From Citromicrobium sp. (GTDB lineage Bacteria; Pseudomonadota; Alphaproteobacteria; Sphingomonadales; Sphingomonadaceae), in contig PBYQ01000025.1 of assembly GCA_002729695.1 (NCBI GenBank), positions 59,192-123,191 of the forward strand: 64,000 nucleotides of DNA, written 5' to 3'. A program made the position numbers and the translations under genes. Below the pieces are notes generated by a model. That model was not told where the DNA came from. It saw nothing but the letters and a program-made list of their open reading frames with translations, and ran no database searches. Shown piece after piece: positions 34,892-44,990 of the stretch. Each line of letters begins with the position of its first letter. The first letter of the stretch is position 1.

Positions 34892-35632
34892 TCAATTCAA
34901 CTCATACGCCACCGTCGTCACCACCCGCACCTTCTGGAACGGCGTGTTCGCGCCGCTCGAGTCGCAATATTCGCAGTCGACCCCGTCGCGCGCGCTGATC
35001 GAGAAATAACCCTGGCTGGCGGTCTTGATCTTGCCCACCGATGCGCCGCTATCGTTGGCGAATTGCTGCGCGCTTTCGCGGGCGCTGCGGTTGGCCTCGG
35101 CGATCATTTCCGGCTTCAGCTCGTTCAATCCGGTGAAGGTGTAGTTGACCGATCCGCCGCCCATCTCGACGCCCGCGCGCAGCAGGTCGGCCTGCTTCGC
35201 ATAGGCGGCACGCGCCTTCATGACGTCATTCGTGCGCAGCTGGATCGAGCGTGAGACCGTGAGATTTTCGGGCAGCGGGTTGCCGTAGGCATCGCGCGGC
35301 TGTTCGCGCATCAGCGAGATGTCGCTGTCGGTAAAGTCGCTCGGCTTGAAGCCCGCTTCGGTGAAGAACTTGCGGACGGCCTGCGCCTGCTGATCGACCG
35401 AGCCCTGAACGCTCGCCAGATCGCTGCCATTGTCGGAGAAGGATACGGTCCAGGTGGCGATATCGGCGGTGACGTCGCGTTCGGACACGCCCTTTACGGT
35501 CACCTCTCGGTCGGCCTCCTTCGCGCGGCGCAAGCCGTCGCCGAGCAGGAAGCCGCTGCCCATCAGCCCGACCATCACGATCGCGACCGAACCCAGCACC
35601 ACCACGCGATTGTCTTCGATAAACCCGGCCAT
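34892..35632 (-). CDS. SIMPL domain (DUF541) protein
   Basis: A 246-aa envelope protein. The N-terminal transmembrane anchor (VVVLGSVAIVMVGLMGSGFLLG, residues about 10-31) is followed by a SIMPL/DUF541 domain: VTVKGVSERDVTADIATW near residue 45, a central VSRSIQLRTNDV strand, ending with FQKVRVVTTVAYELN. The CEYCDSS segment near residue 220 adds two Cys. The function of the family is unknown; some members sit in the periplasm. It is followed by the gap to the DedA gene, which holds no other gene. Confidence 0.85.
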   Translation of the reverse strand: MAGFIEDNRVVVLGSVAIVMVGLMGSGFLLGDGLRRAKEADREVTVKGVSERDVTADIATWTVSFSDNGSDLASVQGSVDQQAQAVRKFFTEAGFKPSDFTDSDISLMREQPRDAYGNPLPENLTVSRSIQLRTNDVMKARAAYAKQADLLRAGVEMGGGSVNYTFTGLNELKPEMIAEANRSARESAQQFANDSGASVGKIKTASQGYFSISARDGVDCEYCDSSGANTPFQKVRVVTTVAYELN

Positions 35633-35840
35633 CCCTCATTCTCCTCGACAGGTTGGCAGCGGCGCGGCCCCCATTGGCCGGATTGCCCTGCGATCACCCG
35701 TGCATCTCTATCGACGAGTCGAGCTGAACGAGCGATGAAACGTTTTATTTTATCGATGAGTTGAGTTTCGGTGAGACGAGTTGCATTTTCGCGCTCACCC
35801 ATGGCTCGCAACTTTCGTGCGCTGCGGGCATTGGTCCGCC

Positions 35841-36442
35841 ATGCACGACGCCATCCTCACGATCATCGACCGTCTCGGCTATCTCGGCATCGCCATCCTG
35901 ATGGCGCTGGAGAACATCTTTCCGCCGCTGCCGTCCGAAGCGATCATGGGCGCGGGAGCACTCTCGATGGAGAATGGCGGAATGCAGTTCTGGCCGCTGC
36001 TGATTGCGGGCACGCTGGGCACGCTGGCCGGCAATTACATGTGGTACTGGATCGGGGTGCGGGTTGGATACGAGCGGCTTGGGCCGATTGTCGACCGCTG
36101 GGGGCGCTGGCTGACGCTCGAGTGGGAGGATGTCGAACGCGCGGTGCGCTTCTTCCGCAAACACGGCCAATGGGCGGTGTTCGTGCTGCGCGCGACGCCG
36201 GTGATGCGGACGATGATCTCGCTTCCCGCAGGTCTCGCGCGGATGAGCGTGTGGCGCTTCCTCGTTTTCACCGCCGCCGGAGCAGCGATCTGGAACGCGC
36301 TGCTGATTGCGGGCACCGTATGGATCGCGAAACGCTTCGCCGAGGCGCAGGAGTGGCTGGGCTGGGGCGTCGTTGTAATCCTGGTCGTCGCGCTCGCCGG
36401 CTATCTGTGGCGGTTTGCGACGTGGAAGCCGCGCGCCGAACG

Positions 36443-36446
<4 letters not shown>
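35841..36446 (+). CDS. DedA family membrane protein
   Basis: A 201-aa inner-membrane protein of the DedA (SNARE-associated/VTT) family, linked to membrane lipid recycling and flipping. Family features: LENIFPPLPSEAIMG near residue 22 (conserved E..F.P.P.E), GTLGNY-type turn at GTLAGNYMWYWIG, and FVLRATPVMRTMISLPAGLARM near residue 117 with the conserved Arg and Pro-Ala-Gly. The ATG at 35841 is chosen, since upstream sequence does not add conserved residues. Its stop overlaps the convergent xerC stop by 3 nt. Confidence 0.9.
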
Positions 36447-37347
<901 letters not shown>

Positions 37348-37351
<4 letters not shown>

Positions 37352-38511
37352 GCGGCGACGAGGTGCGCGGGGACCAGCTCGGCCAGCAACGCGTCGAGCA
37401 GCGGCATGCCCTGCGGAGTGATCGTCAGCCGGTCGCCCTCGCGCTCGACGAAGCCGAGATCGGCGTAGAAGGCGGCGCGCCCGGCATCGACCAGCGCCTC
37501 GGGTATCGTGTCAAACCGCGCGGCGAGCTCTGCCAGATCGAGCCCCTCGGCCAGCCGCAGGCCCATCAGCAACGCCTCGCTCAACTGCTCCTCGCGACCC
37601 AGCGCGCGCTCTTCGGACAGGCCGTGGCCGTTCTCCGTCACGCGGCGCAGGAAGGCTTCGGGCTTCTTGTGCCGGATCGTCGCCATCCCGCCGCGCCGCC
37701 CGTGCGCGCCCGGACCGATCCCGACATAGTCGCGGTAGCGCCAATAGGTGAGGTTGTGATGGCTTTCAGCACCGGGCCGCGCATGGTTGCTGATCTCGTA
37801 AGCCGGGAGACCCGCCGCGCGCGTCTGCTCCTGCGTCTGAACGAACAGGTCCGCAGCCTCGTCCGGGTCCATCGGGGTGAGACGCCCGCGCGCGACCGCT
37901 CCGGCGAACCCCGTGCCCGGCTCGATCGTCAGCTGGTAAAGCGACAGGTGCTCGGTCCCGAAGGCGAGCGCGCGTGCGAGTTCCGCCTCCCACGCTTCGG
38001 CACTCTGGCGGGGGCGCGCATAGATCAGGTCGAAGGTCACACGCCCGAACAGGCCTTGCGCGCTCTCCAACGCCGCCATCGCCTCGGCAGCGCTGTGCTC
38101 GCGCCCGAGGAATGCGAGTGCGTCGTCATGGAGCGACTGCACGCCCAGCGACACGCGGTTGACCCCCGCGGCGCGGAAGTCTGCGAACTTGCCCGCCTCG
38201 TAGGAGGTGGGGTTGGCTTCGAGCGTGATCTCTGCATCGGGCGCGAGGCCCCACAGGCGCTGTGCCTGCTCGATAAGCGCACCCGCCAGCGCGGGCGGCA
38301 TCAGCGAGGGCGTGCCGCCGCCGAAGAAAATCGAGCCTACGCGGCGACCCTCCGTCAGCGCGTGTTCGTGCACCAGATCGGCCAGCAGCGCCGCCTGCCA
38401 CGCATCGGCATCCACATTATCGCGAACATGGCTGTTGAAGTCGCAATAAGGGCACTTCCTCAGGCAGAAGGGCCAGTGGATATAGAGCGCAAGATCGTCC
38501 GCGGCGGGCAT
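37348..38511 (-). CDS. hemW: radical SAM heme chaperone HemW
   Basis: A 387-aa radical SAM protein; the cluster cysteines are Cys16, Cys20 and Cys23 (CLRKCPYC). GGGTPSL near residue 67 and the GVQSLHDDAL motif near 124 are typical, and the C-terminal HemN_C domain ends the protein. HemW hands heme to respiratory enzymes; it is not an oxygen-independent coproporphyrinogen oxidase despite similarity. Coupled to rdgB upstream (40-bp gap) and xerC downstream (4-nt overlap). Confidence 0.93.
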
Positions 38512-38551
38512 AAAGCGAATCTAGGGGTCGCGGGCCGCGATGGCCAGCGAG

Positions 38552-39178
38552 TTAGCCGAACTGCTCGGCGACCAGCTTCGCGAAGGCATCCGCGCGGTGG
38601 CTGATCGTGTGTTTTTCCTCAGGGTCGATCTCAGCGAATGTCTGCTCGTGGCCCTGCGGCAGGAATACCGGATCGTAGCCGAAGCCGAGCTGCCCGCGTG
38701 GCGGCCAGGTGAGCGATCCGGGCGCGATCCCTTCGTACACCGCGTATTCGCCGTCGGGCCACGCGAGCGCCAGCGTACAATGGAACGCCGCGCTGCGATC
38801 CACGTCCGGCCCCTGCTGCGCGAGAAGGCCCTCGACCTTGCCCATCGCCATGTACCAGTCGCGGCCCGGTTCGCCCTCGAACCACTGCCGCTCGGCCCAG
38901 TCGGCGGTGTAGACGCCCGGACGCCCGCCCAACGCAGCGACCGACAGCCCGCTGTCGTCGGCCAGCGACACGATGCCCGACCCTTGCGCCGCAGCGCTCG
39001 CCTTGAGCAGCGCGTTCTCGACGAAGGTGGTGCCCGTCTCCTCGGGCTCGGGCAGGCCGAGCGCACCGGCAGACAGGCATTCGACGCCATAAGGTGCGAG
39101 CAGCGCCGAAATCTCTTTCAGCTTGCCCGCATTATGCGTCGCGATGACGAGCTTGCCCGAGCCGATGCGGCGCGTCAT
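38552..39178 (-). CDS. rdgB: non-canonical purine NTP pyrophosphatase (RdgB/HAM1)
   Basis: A 208-aa house-cleaning enzyme that hydrolyses ITP, dITP and XTP. Motifs: [14 protein letters not shown] near residue 10, [14 protein letters not shown] near 48, LADDSGL near 70 (metal-binding Asp), GFGYDPVF near 165, and SHRADAF near 193. Overlaps rph by 4 nt. The ATG at 39178 is the only in-frame start that gives the normal N-terminus. Confidence 0.95.
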   Translation of the reverse strand: MTRRIGSGKLVIATHNAGKLKEISALLAPYGVECLSAGALGLPEPEETGTTFVENALLKASAAAQGSGIVSLADDSGLSVAALGGRPGVYTADWAERQWFEGEPGRDWYMAMGKVEGLLAQQGPDVDRSAAFHCTLALAWPDGEYAVYEGIAPGSLTWPPRGQLGFGYDPVFLPQGHEQTFAEIDPEEKHTISHRADAFAKLVAEQFG

Positions 39179-39891
39179 CCCCGCACCGCCGCGTCCTGTG
39201 CCTTGAAGATCTCGCCGCAGCCCATCTGCGAGAGGCGCAGCAGGCGCAGCAGCGCTTCTTCGTCGTAGGTCGCGCCTTCGGCGGTGGCCTGCACTTCGGC
39301 GATCTTGCCGCCTTCGATCAGCACGAAGTTCGCGTCGGCATCGGCCGAGCTGTCTTCGTCGTAATCGAGATCGAGCACCGGCGTGCCCTTGTAGATGCCG
39401 CAAGAGACGGCTGCGATCTTACCCGTAATCGGGTCTTCCAGGATCGCGCCCGACTTCTTGAGGCTGTCGATCGCCAGCCGCAGAGCGACCCACGCGCCCG
39501 AGATCGACGCCGTGCGCGTGCCGCCATCGGCCTGGATCACGTCGCAATCGAGCGTGATCTGCCGTTCGCCCAACTTTTTCATGTCGACCACGGCGCGCAA
39601 GCTGCGCCCGATCAGTCGCTGGATTTCCTGCGTCCGGCCCGACTGCTTGCCACGTGCCGCCTCACGGCTGCCACGGGTGTGCGTCGCGCGCGGGAGCATC
39701 GAATATTCGCCGGTGACCCAGCCGGCACCCTTGCCGCGCATCCATGGAGGCACGCTGTTTTCGACGCTGGCGGTGCACAGCACACGCGTATCGCCGAAGC
39801 TGATCAGGCAGCTGCCCTCCGCATGCTTGGTGAAGCCGGTTTCGATGGAGATGGCGCGCATTTCGTCGGGCGCACGTCCTGAAGGTCGCAT
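39175..39891 (-). CDS. rph: ribonuclease PH
   Basis: Phosphorolytic 3' exoribonuclease (238 aa) that trims tRNA 3' ends. Motifs: [12 protein letters not shown] near the start, [12 protein letters not shown] near residue 33, MLPRATHTR near 65, [23 protein letters not shown] near 115, [15 protein letters not shown] near 178 with metal Asp residues. First gene of the minus-strand operon rph-rdgB-hemW-xerC. It is divergent from the lipoprotein genes at 40.0 kb, with a 112-bp gap that should hold the promoters. Confidence 0.96.
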   Translation of the reverse strand: MRPSGRAPDEMRAISIETGFTKHAEGSCLISFGDTRVLCTASVENSVPPWMRGKGAGWVTGEYSMLPRATHTRGSREAARGKQSGRTQEIQRLIGRSLRAVVDMKKLGERQITLDCDVIQADGGTRTASISGAWVALRLAIDSLKKSGAILEDPITGKIAAVSCGIYKGTPVLDLDYDEDSSADADANFVLIEGGKIAEVQATAEGATYDEEALLRLLRLSQMGCGEIFKAQDAAVRG

Positions 39892-40003
39892 TGGGGGAAA
39901 TCCTCTGATCTGTATGGTCGCCAGCGCCCTAGCGGCCTATTCATCGGGTGGCCAGTAGACATGCCCCATCAGGTTTGGCTCCGAGGCATGAAAGGCATCG
40001 CCC

Positions 40004-40522
40004 ATGATCCGATTTGTACCGATCTCCATCGCCGCTCTCGCGCTTACCGGCTGCGTCACGCCGGGCGAGGGAACGGACGCGCAATCCGCTCCCACGATAG
40101 ATTTCAGCGTTGGCCCCTGCTTCGGCTTCTGCCCGGACTTCGCACTTTCCGTAACACCGGAAGGCGAGGGGACGTACGAGGGGCGTAATTTCGTCGCCAA
40201 GCGGGGAGAAGCGCGCTTCATTGCCAGCGAAGAGGACTACCGCGCCTTCGCAAGCCGCCTTGCGCCGTTCCGCCCCGAAAAGTCGGTCAGCTATGGCTAC
40301 GACAATTGCGACGGGCCCGTGGCAACCGACTCGCCCAGCGTGACGGTCACCTGGCGCGATCCGGGCGAGGAACCGGTCACGCTCAACTGGTACATGGGAT
40401 GCCGCCAGCCGGGCCTCGCCGACAACAGCGAAGCGCTCTACAAGGCGTGGGAGGAATTGCCGGTGGACGCTCTGGTCGGGCCGGACGAGGGCAGGCAGAA
40501 TTTCGGCCGCCGGGGCGAATAG
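40004..40522 (+). CDS. lipoprotein with DUF6438-like domain
   Basis: A 172-aa lipoprotein: signal peptide with lipobox ALTGC, modified Cys17. The mature part contains a segment with GPCFGFCPDFALSVTPEGEGTYEG near residues 38-62 that fits the DUF6438 pattern (two Cys three residues apart, followed by a strand and a Gly turn). Further cysteines at the DNCDGP and MGCRQP segments may form disulfides. Function unknown. Followed 40 bp later by another small Cys-containing lipoprotein of similar layout. Confidence 0.72.
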   Translation: MIRFVPISIAALALTGCVTPGEGTDAQSAPTIDFSVGPCFGFCPDFALSVTPEGEGTYEGRNFVAKRGEARFIASEEDYRAFASRLAPFRPEKSVSYGYDNCDGPVATDSPSVTVTWRDPGEEPVTLNWYMGCRQPGLADNSEALYKAWEELPVDALVGPDEGRQNFGRRGE

Positions 40523-40562
40523 GTATTCGCGGCCGAAGGGCCATGAGGGGGGGAGTATAATA

Positions 40563-41042
40563 ATGCGGTTTCCAATTGCCATTGCCCTGCTGCTGGCGGG
40601 CTGCGTCGGAGTGAGCGACAATGCCGCCTTGGCGAGCGCCGACAGCGCGGCGCCCGATTGCGGCGCGCAGTGCCCGGTAATCTTCCACGAGGTGACATCG
40701 TGGGGGCGGCAGGTGTACCGATCCGAACTGGAGCCCGACGGGTCATTCCTTGCCGAACGGCTCGACTTCAATTCCGGCGAGGTCACCGAAACCATCCGGC
40801 GCGAACTGGGCGTGGAGGGCTATGGCGCCGCCTATGCCGCGCTCCAGCCGCTCGAGAATGCAGGCAACCGGTCGATCTTTTGCAAGGGCGCACCGACCGA
40901 CGGGCCCTATGGCGCGTACACCTGGGACGAGGGCAACCGGATCAGCATCTATTACGGCTGTTACGGTGTCGATCCCTCGCTCGATCCGCTGGCCGATGCG
41001 GAGGAGGCCTACACGGCCATCGTCAATCCGGACGGGGGATGA
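40563..41042 (+). CDS. small lipoprotein, possible paralogue of the preceding one
   Basis: A 159-aa lipoprotein: lipobox LLLAGC with modified Cys14. The mature part has a CGAQCPVIFHEVTSWG segment (residues about 33-48), an EPDGSFLAE strand, a FCKGAP segment and a YYGCYGVDPSLDPLADAEEAY segment. The order of Cys-containing segments parallels the preceding lipoprotein, so the two are probably diverged tandem paralogues (inference). Function unknown. It precedes hrcA by 48 bp on the same strand. Confidence 0.7.
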   Translation: MRFPIAIALLLAGCVGVSDNAALASADSAAPDCGAQCPVIFHEVTSWGRQVYRSELEPDGSFLAERLDFNSGEVTETIRRELGVEGYGAAYAALQPLENAGNRSIFCKGAPTDGPYGAYTWDEGNRISIYYGCYGVDPSLDPLADAEEAYTAIVNPDGG

Positions 41043-41090
41043 CATCGCGAGGATTGCATCGCTTCGGATGATCGCCCAGATTTGGCCTTG

Positions 41091-42131
41091 ATGAACACTC
41101 CGCCGCTCACCGAACTGACCGACCGGACGCGCGATATCTTTCGTCTGGTGGTGGAGCAATATCTTGCGACCGGGCAGCCGATCGGGTCGAAAACGCTGGC
41201 GCAGGGCGGGGCGGTCGACCTGTCGCCGGCCTCCATCCGATCGGTGCTGGCGGACCTCGAAAAGCTCGGCCTGCTCGCCGCGCCGCATGTCTCCGCCGGG
41301 CGCAAACCGACCGAGAGCGGATTGCGGCTGTTCGTCGATGGGATGATGCAGATCACCCAGCCCAACGCCGAAGAACGCCGCGCGATCGAAGCGCGGCTGG
41401 GCGATCCCGGCCCCCTCGAACAACGGCTCGAAGCGGCCAGTGCCATGCTGTCCGACCTGTCGGGCGCGGCGGGGATGGTGCTGGTGCCCACCGCCGAGCG
41501 AAGGCTGGCGCAAATGAGTTTCGTGCCCCTCGACCCCACCCGCGCGCTCGCCGTGCTGGTCGATGCCAACGGGCAGGTAGAGAACCGTCTGATCGAGATC
41601 GCAGGGGTGGATCGCGGCGCGCTCGACAGTGCGTCCAATTATCTCTCCGCAAGACTGGCCAATCGCAGCCTGGGCGAAGCGCTCAAGGATATCGAGGCGG
41701 AGATCGCCAGCGGGCGCAGCGCGCTCGACGAAGTTTCCGCCGACCTCGTCCAGCGCGGGATCGCGATGTGGAGCGAGGATGCAGACCGCAGCCCGGTGTT
41801 CATCGTGCGCGGACAGGCCAAGCTGCTCGACGACGAGGCGGTGGGTGATGTCGAACGCGTGCGCCAGCTGCTCGACGAACTGGAAAACAAGCGTGCGGTG
41901 GCACAGGTGCTGGAGCGCGCGCGCGAAGCGCAGGCGGCACGCATCTATATCGGCAGCGAAAATCGCCTCTTCGCTCTCAGCGGTTCGTCTGTTATCGCCT
42001 CCCCCTTCCGCGACCGCGATGGGAACGTTGTCGGCGTCTTGGGGGTTATCGGCCCCACGCGCTTGAACTACGCACGCATCGTTCCCATGGTCGACTTCAC
42101 CGCACAATCACTGGGGCGATTGACTGGCTAA
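41091..42131 (+). CDS. hrcA: heat-inducible transcription repressor HrcA
   Basis: A 346-aa repressor that binds CIRCE operators. An N-terminal winged helix-turn-helix (residues about 10-75: GQPIGSKTLAQ, SPASIRSVLADLEKLGLL), a central GAF-like domain, and the C-terminal GVLGVIGPTRLNYARIVPMV motif typical of the family. ATG 41091 chosen; a TTG 9 nt upstream is possible. grpE follows after 22 bp, the usual hrcA-grpE pair. No CIRCE sequence was found upstream of hrcA, grpE or dnaK in this window. Confidence 0.94.
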   Translation: MNTPPLTELTDRTRDIFRLVVEQYLATGQPIGSKTLAQGGAVDLSPASIRSVLADLEKLGLLAAPHVSAGRKPTESGLRLFVDGMMQITQPNAEERRAIEARLGDPGPLEQRLEAASAMLSDLSGAAGMVLVPTAERRLAQMSFVPLDPTRALAVLVDANGQVENRLIEIAGVDRGALDSASNYLSARLANRSLGEALKDIEAEIASGRSALDEVSADLVQRGIAMWSEDADRSPVFIVRGQAKLLDDEAVGDVERVRQLLDELENKRAVAQVLERAREAQAARIYIGSENRLFALSGSSVIASPFRDRDGNVVGVLGVIGPTRLNYARIVPMVDFTAQSLGRLTG

Positions 42132-42153
42132 CAAGGCAGTTTCACGAAGAGCT

Positions 42154-42768
42154 ATGCAAGACGAAAAAGAACCTAAGGACGAGGCTGTCAGCGAAGAAAT
42201 CAAGCTCGACGAAGAGGCCGAGCGCGAGCTGGCGGGCGTGCCCGAGCATCTGCGCGACCAGAGCGACGATGACGACGACGGCGAAGACTCCGATCTCGGC
42301 GAGGCCCTCGCCAAGTTGAAGGGCGATCTCGAGACCGCGCGGCAGGAAGTGCTCTACGCCCGTGCCGAAACGCAGAACGTGCGCCGACGTCTGGAAAAGG
42401 ACATCGCCGACACGCGCGCCTATGCCGCGACCGGCTTTGCCCGCGACATCCTGTCGGTGTCGGACAACCTCGTGCGTGCGATCGAATCCATCCCGCAGGA
42501 TTTGCGCGATGACGACAAGTTCAAGGGACTCGTTGCCGGGATCGAGGCGACCCAGCGCGAGCTGGAGCGCGTCTTCAGCCAGCACGGCGTCACCCGCGTG
42601 GCCGCCAAGGGGCTGCCGCTCGACCCCAACGTGCACCAGGCGATGATGGAAATCCCGAGCGACGATGCCGAGCCGGGCACCGTGATTCAGGAAATGCAGG
42701 CGGGCTACCTAATCCGCGATCGTCTGTTGCGTCCTGCGCTGGTAGGTGTCGCGAAGAAGCCGGACTGA
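42154..42768 (+). CDS. grpE: nucleotide exchange factor GrpE
   Basis: A 204-aa cochaperone that releases ADP from DnaK. Acidic disordered N-terminus (residues 1-50), then the long dimerising helix (LGEALAKLKGDLETARQEVLYARAETQN), and the C-terminal beta domain with the VVAKGLPLDPNVHQAM-type segment and PGTVIQEMQAGYLIRDRLLRPALVGVAK ending. Normal length. Follows hrcA. Confidence 0.95.
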   Translation: MQDEKEPKDEAVSEEIKLDEEAERELAGVPEHLRDQSDDDDDGEDSDLGEALAKLKGDLETARQEVLYARAETQNVRRRLEKDIADTRAYAATGFARDILSVSDNLVRAIESIPQDLRDDDKFKGLVAGIEATQRELERVFSQHGVTRVAAKGLPLDPNVHQAMMEIPSDDAEPGTVIQEMQAGYLIRDRLLRPALVGVAKKPD

Positions 42769-42838
42769 TCTTTTCGCTACGGAACCAAGGGGTTCTTTCG
42801 GGACTTTGGTAAATATCGAGGTCCAGAGGAGAACCCCC

Positions 42839-43132
42839 ATGAAATCGCGTTTCGCTCTTATTCCGGTCGCCCTGATTTCCGCCCTGTCGCTCAGCGCCTG
42901 TGCTGAAAACTACGCCGCAGAAGGCGGCCTGGGCGGGGCGGCGCTTGGTGCGGGCGTTGCCGCCGTGACCGGTGGCGATATTACCCGCTATGCGCTCGCC
43001 GGCGCGGCTGCCGGTGCGCTTGCCGGCTATTTCGTCGACAAGAACGATGGTTGCGACGGTTACGACCGCGACGGCTATCTCGACGAAGATTGCTTCGGCA
43101 CGCAGGGCTACCCGGCCGACCCGCGCCGTTAA
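42839..43132 (+). CDS. glycine-zipper lipoprotein
   Basis: A 97-aa protein: signal peptide with lipobox SLSAC, modified Cys21. Then a glycine-zipper membrane-associated segment (GGLGGAALGAGVAAVTGG and ALAGAAAGALAGYFVDKND, residues about 29-68) as in OmpA-like or SlyB-type lipoproteins, then an acidic, Asp/Tyr-rich tail. The AGAGGA ribosome site lies 9 nt before the ATG. A terminator follows at 43152. Function unknown; probably outer-membrane associated. Confidence 0.85.
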   Translation: MKSRFALIPVALISALSLSACAENYAAEGGLGGAALGAGVAAVTGGDITRYALAGAAAGALAGYFVDKNDGCDGYDRDGYLDEDCFGTQGYPADPRR

Positions 43133-43151
43133 TCGCGCAATGCGTTGAATG

Positions 43152-43181
43152 AAGGGCCGCCCTGAGAGGGGCGGCCCTTTT
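43152..43181 (+). terminator. rho-independent terminator after the glycine-zipper lipoprotein
   Basis: An 11-bp stem (43152-43162 with 43169-43179), loop TGAGAG, followed by a T-run at 43178-43181. It lies between convergent genes and its A/T flanks could serve both. Confidence 0.88.
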
Positions 43182-43185
43182 CGTA

Positions 43186-44349
43186 TCAGTCGACTACCTG
43201 CGCGCGATTCTCGTCGCGGTGCTTCTTCAGGTACTTCATGAAAGGCGTGCCGCCGGTGCCGACGTCGGGATCGTTCCCCGCGATGCTGCCCGCCTGTTTG
43301 TTGATATAGCTCGCCGCGTATTCGAGATGCCGCGTGCGGAACCGCGCCGCCTGTTCGAGGCAGGCGTTGAACGCCTCCTTCAGCGCCGCATTGCCGCTGT
43401 TCGCGACGAAGCTGCGCAGCGTCGATTGCGCCGCGAGGTCTTCGATGAAGCGCCGATGCTCGACCGGGCGGTAGGCGTGCAGCTCGTCGAGGAAGCTCTT
43501 GAGCGGGTCGTCCGAATGGCCGACTTGGAACAGCGCATCCATCGCCGGGACGATCGAGGACTGCGACCCGGTCTGCCCGCGGAACGCCTGCGGCTTGTTG
43601 CCGAACTTCTCGATCCCGTCGTACACCAGCCCGCCGTCCAGCGCCGGGTTGTTTGCCCAGCCGTGGATGTAAGGGCGCACGCGGTGGAAATAGACGTACG
43701 GATCGCACCGCTCGGGCATGCGCGCGAAGTGGGCGTAGATCCGCTCCCACGCTTGATCCATTTCCCGCAGAAGGGTGAGTGCGGTATCCTCGTCGCCGTC
43801 GCGGCACACGGTGACCAGCTTCGCCGCATTGTCGAGCAGCACGCCCGCCTCCGCCTCGATCGCCACATGGACCAGCACGAACCAGTTCTCGTCCGCACCG
43901 CCGAGGAAATTCTGGTGCATGGCAATATTGTCGAGCGTGACCGGCCCGGACTTGTCGATCCGGTACCAGTTGTCGAGCACATAGGCGGAATAGGGCAGCA
44001 GCGGCGCCTGACCCAGCCGGTCGGCCAGCGCGACCATCGGGCGGGAAAGGTTGGTGGGCAGGTGCGCGGGGGGGTCGTCCTCGCCCCACACATAGGCCTG
44101 CACCAGGAAAGAATAGTGCACCATCGCGGTGCGGACCTCTTCCTCGGGCGCGTCCTTGGCCCAGTCGCCGATCTGCGGATCGGGCAGCGCGTCGAGCCAG
44201 TGGCGCACGCGGCCCGTGGTCAGCAGCGCGGACAGATTGCCCGCCGCTTCCACGATCGGGGCGAACTGGGTGGGGAGAGTGATCGAATCGATTTCGTAAT
44301 GCGAAAGGTAGCCGCGTTCCCGCGACATGCCGTAATTGCTCAGCTCCAT
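43186..44349 (-). CDS. indoleamine 2,3-dioxygenase family protein
   Basis: A 387-aa all-alpha heme protein of the indoleamine 2,3-dioxygenase family, which opens the indole ring of tryptophan to N-formylkynurenine. Signatures: VRPYIHGWANNPAL near residue 226, FRGQTGSQSSIVPAMD near 255, and HRRFIEDLA near 291 containing the probable proximal heme His. GTGGTPFMKYLKKHR near the end is the family's C-terminal motif. Start is uncertain: ATG 44349 (MELSNYG) fits homologues, ATG 44361 adds four residues. The kynurenine pathway genes are not visible here, so the substrate is not proven. It follows the metalloprotease-like and copper chaperone genes on the same strand. Confidence 0.85.
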   Translation of the reverse strand: MELSNYGMSRERGYLSHYEIDSITLPTQFAPIVEAAGNLSALLTTGRVRHWLDALPDPQIGDWAKDAPEEEVRTAMVHYSFLVQAYVWGEDDPPAHLPTNLSRPMVALADRLGQAPLLPYSAYVLDNWYRIDKSGPVTLDNIAMHQNFLGGADENWFVLVHVAIEAEAGVLLDNAAKLVTVCRDGDEDTALTLLREMDQAWERIYAHFARMPERCDPYVYFHRVRPYIHGWANNPALDGGLVYDGIEKFGNKPQAFRGQTGSQSSIVPAMDALFQVGHSDDPLKSFLDELHAYRPVEHRRFIEDLAAQSTLRSFVANSGNAALKEAFNACLEQAARFRTRHLEYAASYINKQAGSIAGNDPDVGTGGTPFMKYLKKHRDENRAQVVD

Positions 44350-44440
44350 TGTTGGGACCATTCGCCGGGCGCGGGTTGGGCCGCCCGGACGGCACGCTGA
44401 CTATCAAGCGGCGAAGGGCCGCTCAAGCCGTGACGCTACG

Positions 44441-44968
44441 TCATCCACTCGCGCCGGGGAATCTCACCAGCAACGCATACGCTTCGGGGTTGGCGATGCC
44501 CGCCACGCGTACGCCGTTGCGCAGCCAGAAGGCGTGCTTCACGATTTCGGCCTGCTGCTCGATCCCGTATTTTTCGAGCCTCCAGCCGGGTTTCAGGCTG
44601 TAGTCGTAGCGGCACCAGGGATGGCGGTGCAGCGGCAGGTACCATTCGCCCTTGGTCTGGCTCTGCCAAACATGCGTCATCTCGTGTATGAAATGGCCCT
44701 GCGAATGGTGATTTCCGGCAGAGAAATCGTCGCAATATCCCGCCGCGTCGGGATGGAAGTGCAGGTGACCGCGCGGGGCCATCGTGGTATTTTTCGGCTG
44801 GAAGAACGCCCACTTGCGCCGCCGGATCGTGACCTTGCGGTAATCGATCGCGGTGCCGAACACCGATTGCGCCAGCGCGACTTCGCCCGTGGTCAGCCGC
44901 CGCTCCCCACCCGCAGGGCAGGGAGCGACCGGCGCATCATGCGCCACGGCGTCTATCGGATGATCCAT
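44441..44968 (-). CDS. vgr-related protein with HExxH motif (putative zinc-dependent protein)
   Basis: A 175-aa protein with no signal peptide. It has a HEMTHVWQSQ segment near residue 95, a zincin-type HExxH, preceded by the LHFHPDAAGYCDDFSAGNHHSQGHFI histidine-rich stretch and followed by a WCRYDYSLKPGW block. Homologues are often labelled vgr-related, but nothing else of a type VI secretion system is here. I infer a metal-dependent hydrolase or inactive relative. It lies between the copper chaperone gene (22-bp gap) and the dioxygenase gene (91-bp gap). Confidence 0.7.
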   Translation of the reverse strand: MDHPIDAVAHDAPVAPCPAGGERRLTTGEVALAQSVFGTAIDYRKVTIRRRKWAFFQPKNTTMAPRGHLHFHPDAAGYCDDFSAGNHHSQGHFIHEMTHVWQSQTKGEWYLPLHRHPWCRYDYSLKPGWRLEKYGIEQQAEIVKHAFWLRNGVRVAGIANPEAYALLVRFPGASG

Positions 44969-44990
44969 CCTGTTCGTCGAATGCGGTCGA

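Noticed and set aside
44441..44968. vgr-related label as a sign of a type VI secretion system
   Set aside because: The gene has no VgrG domain, only an HExxH segment, and no other secretion gene is near.
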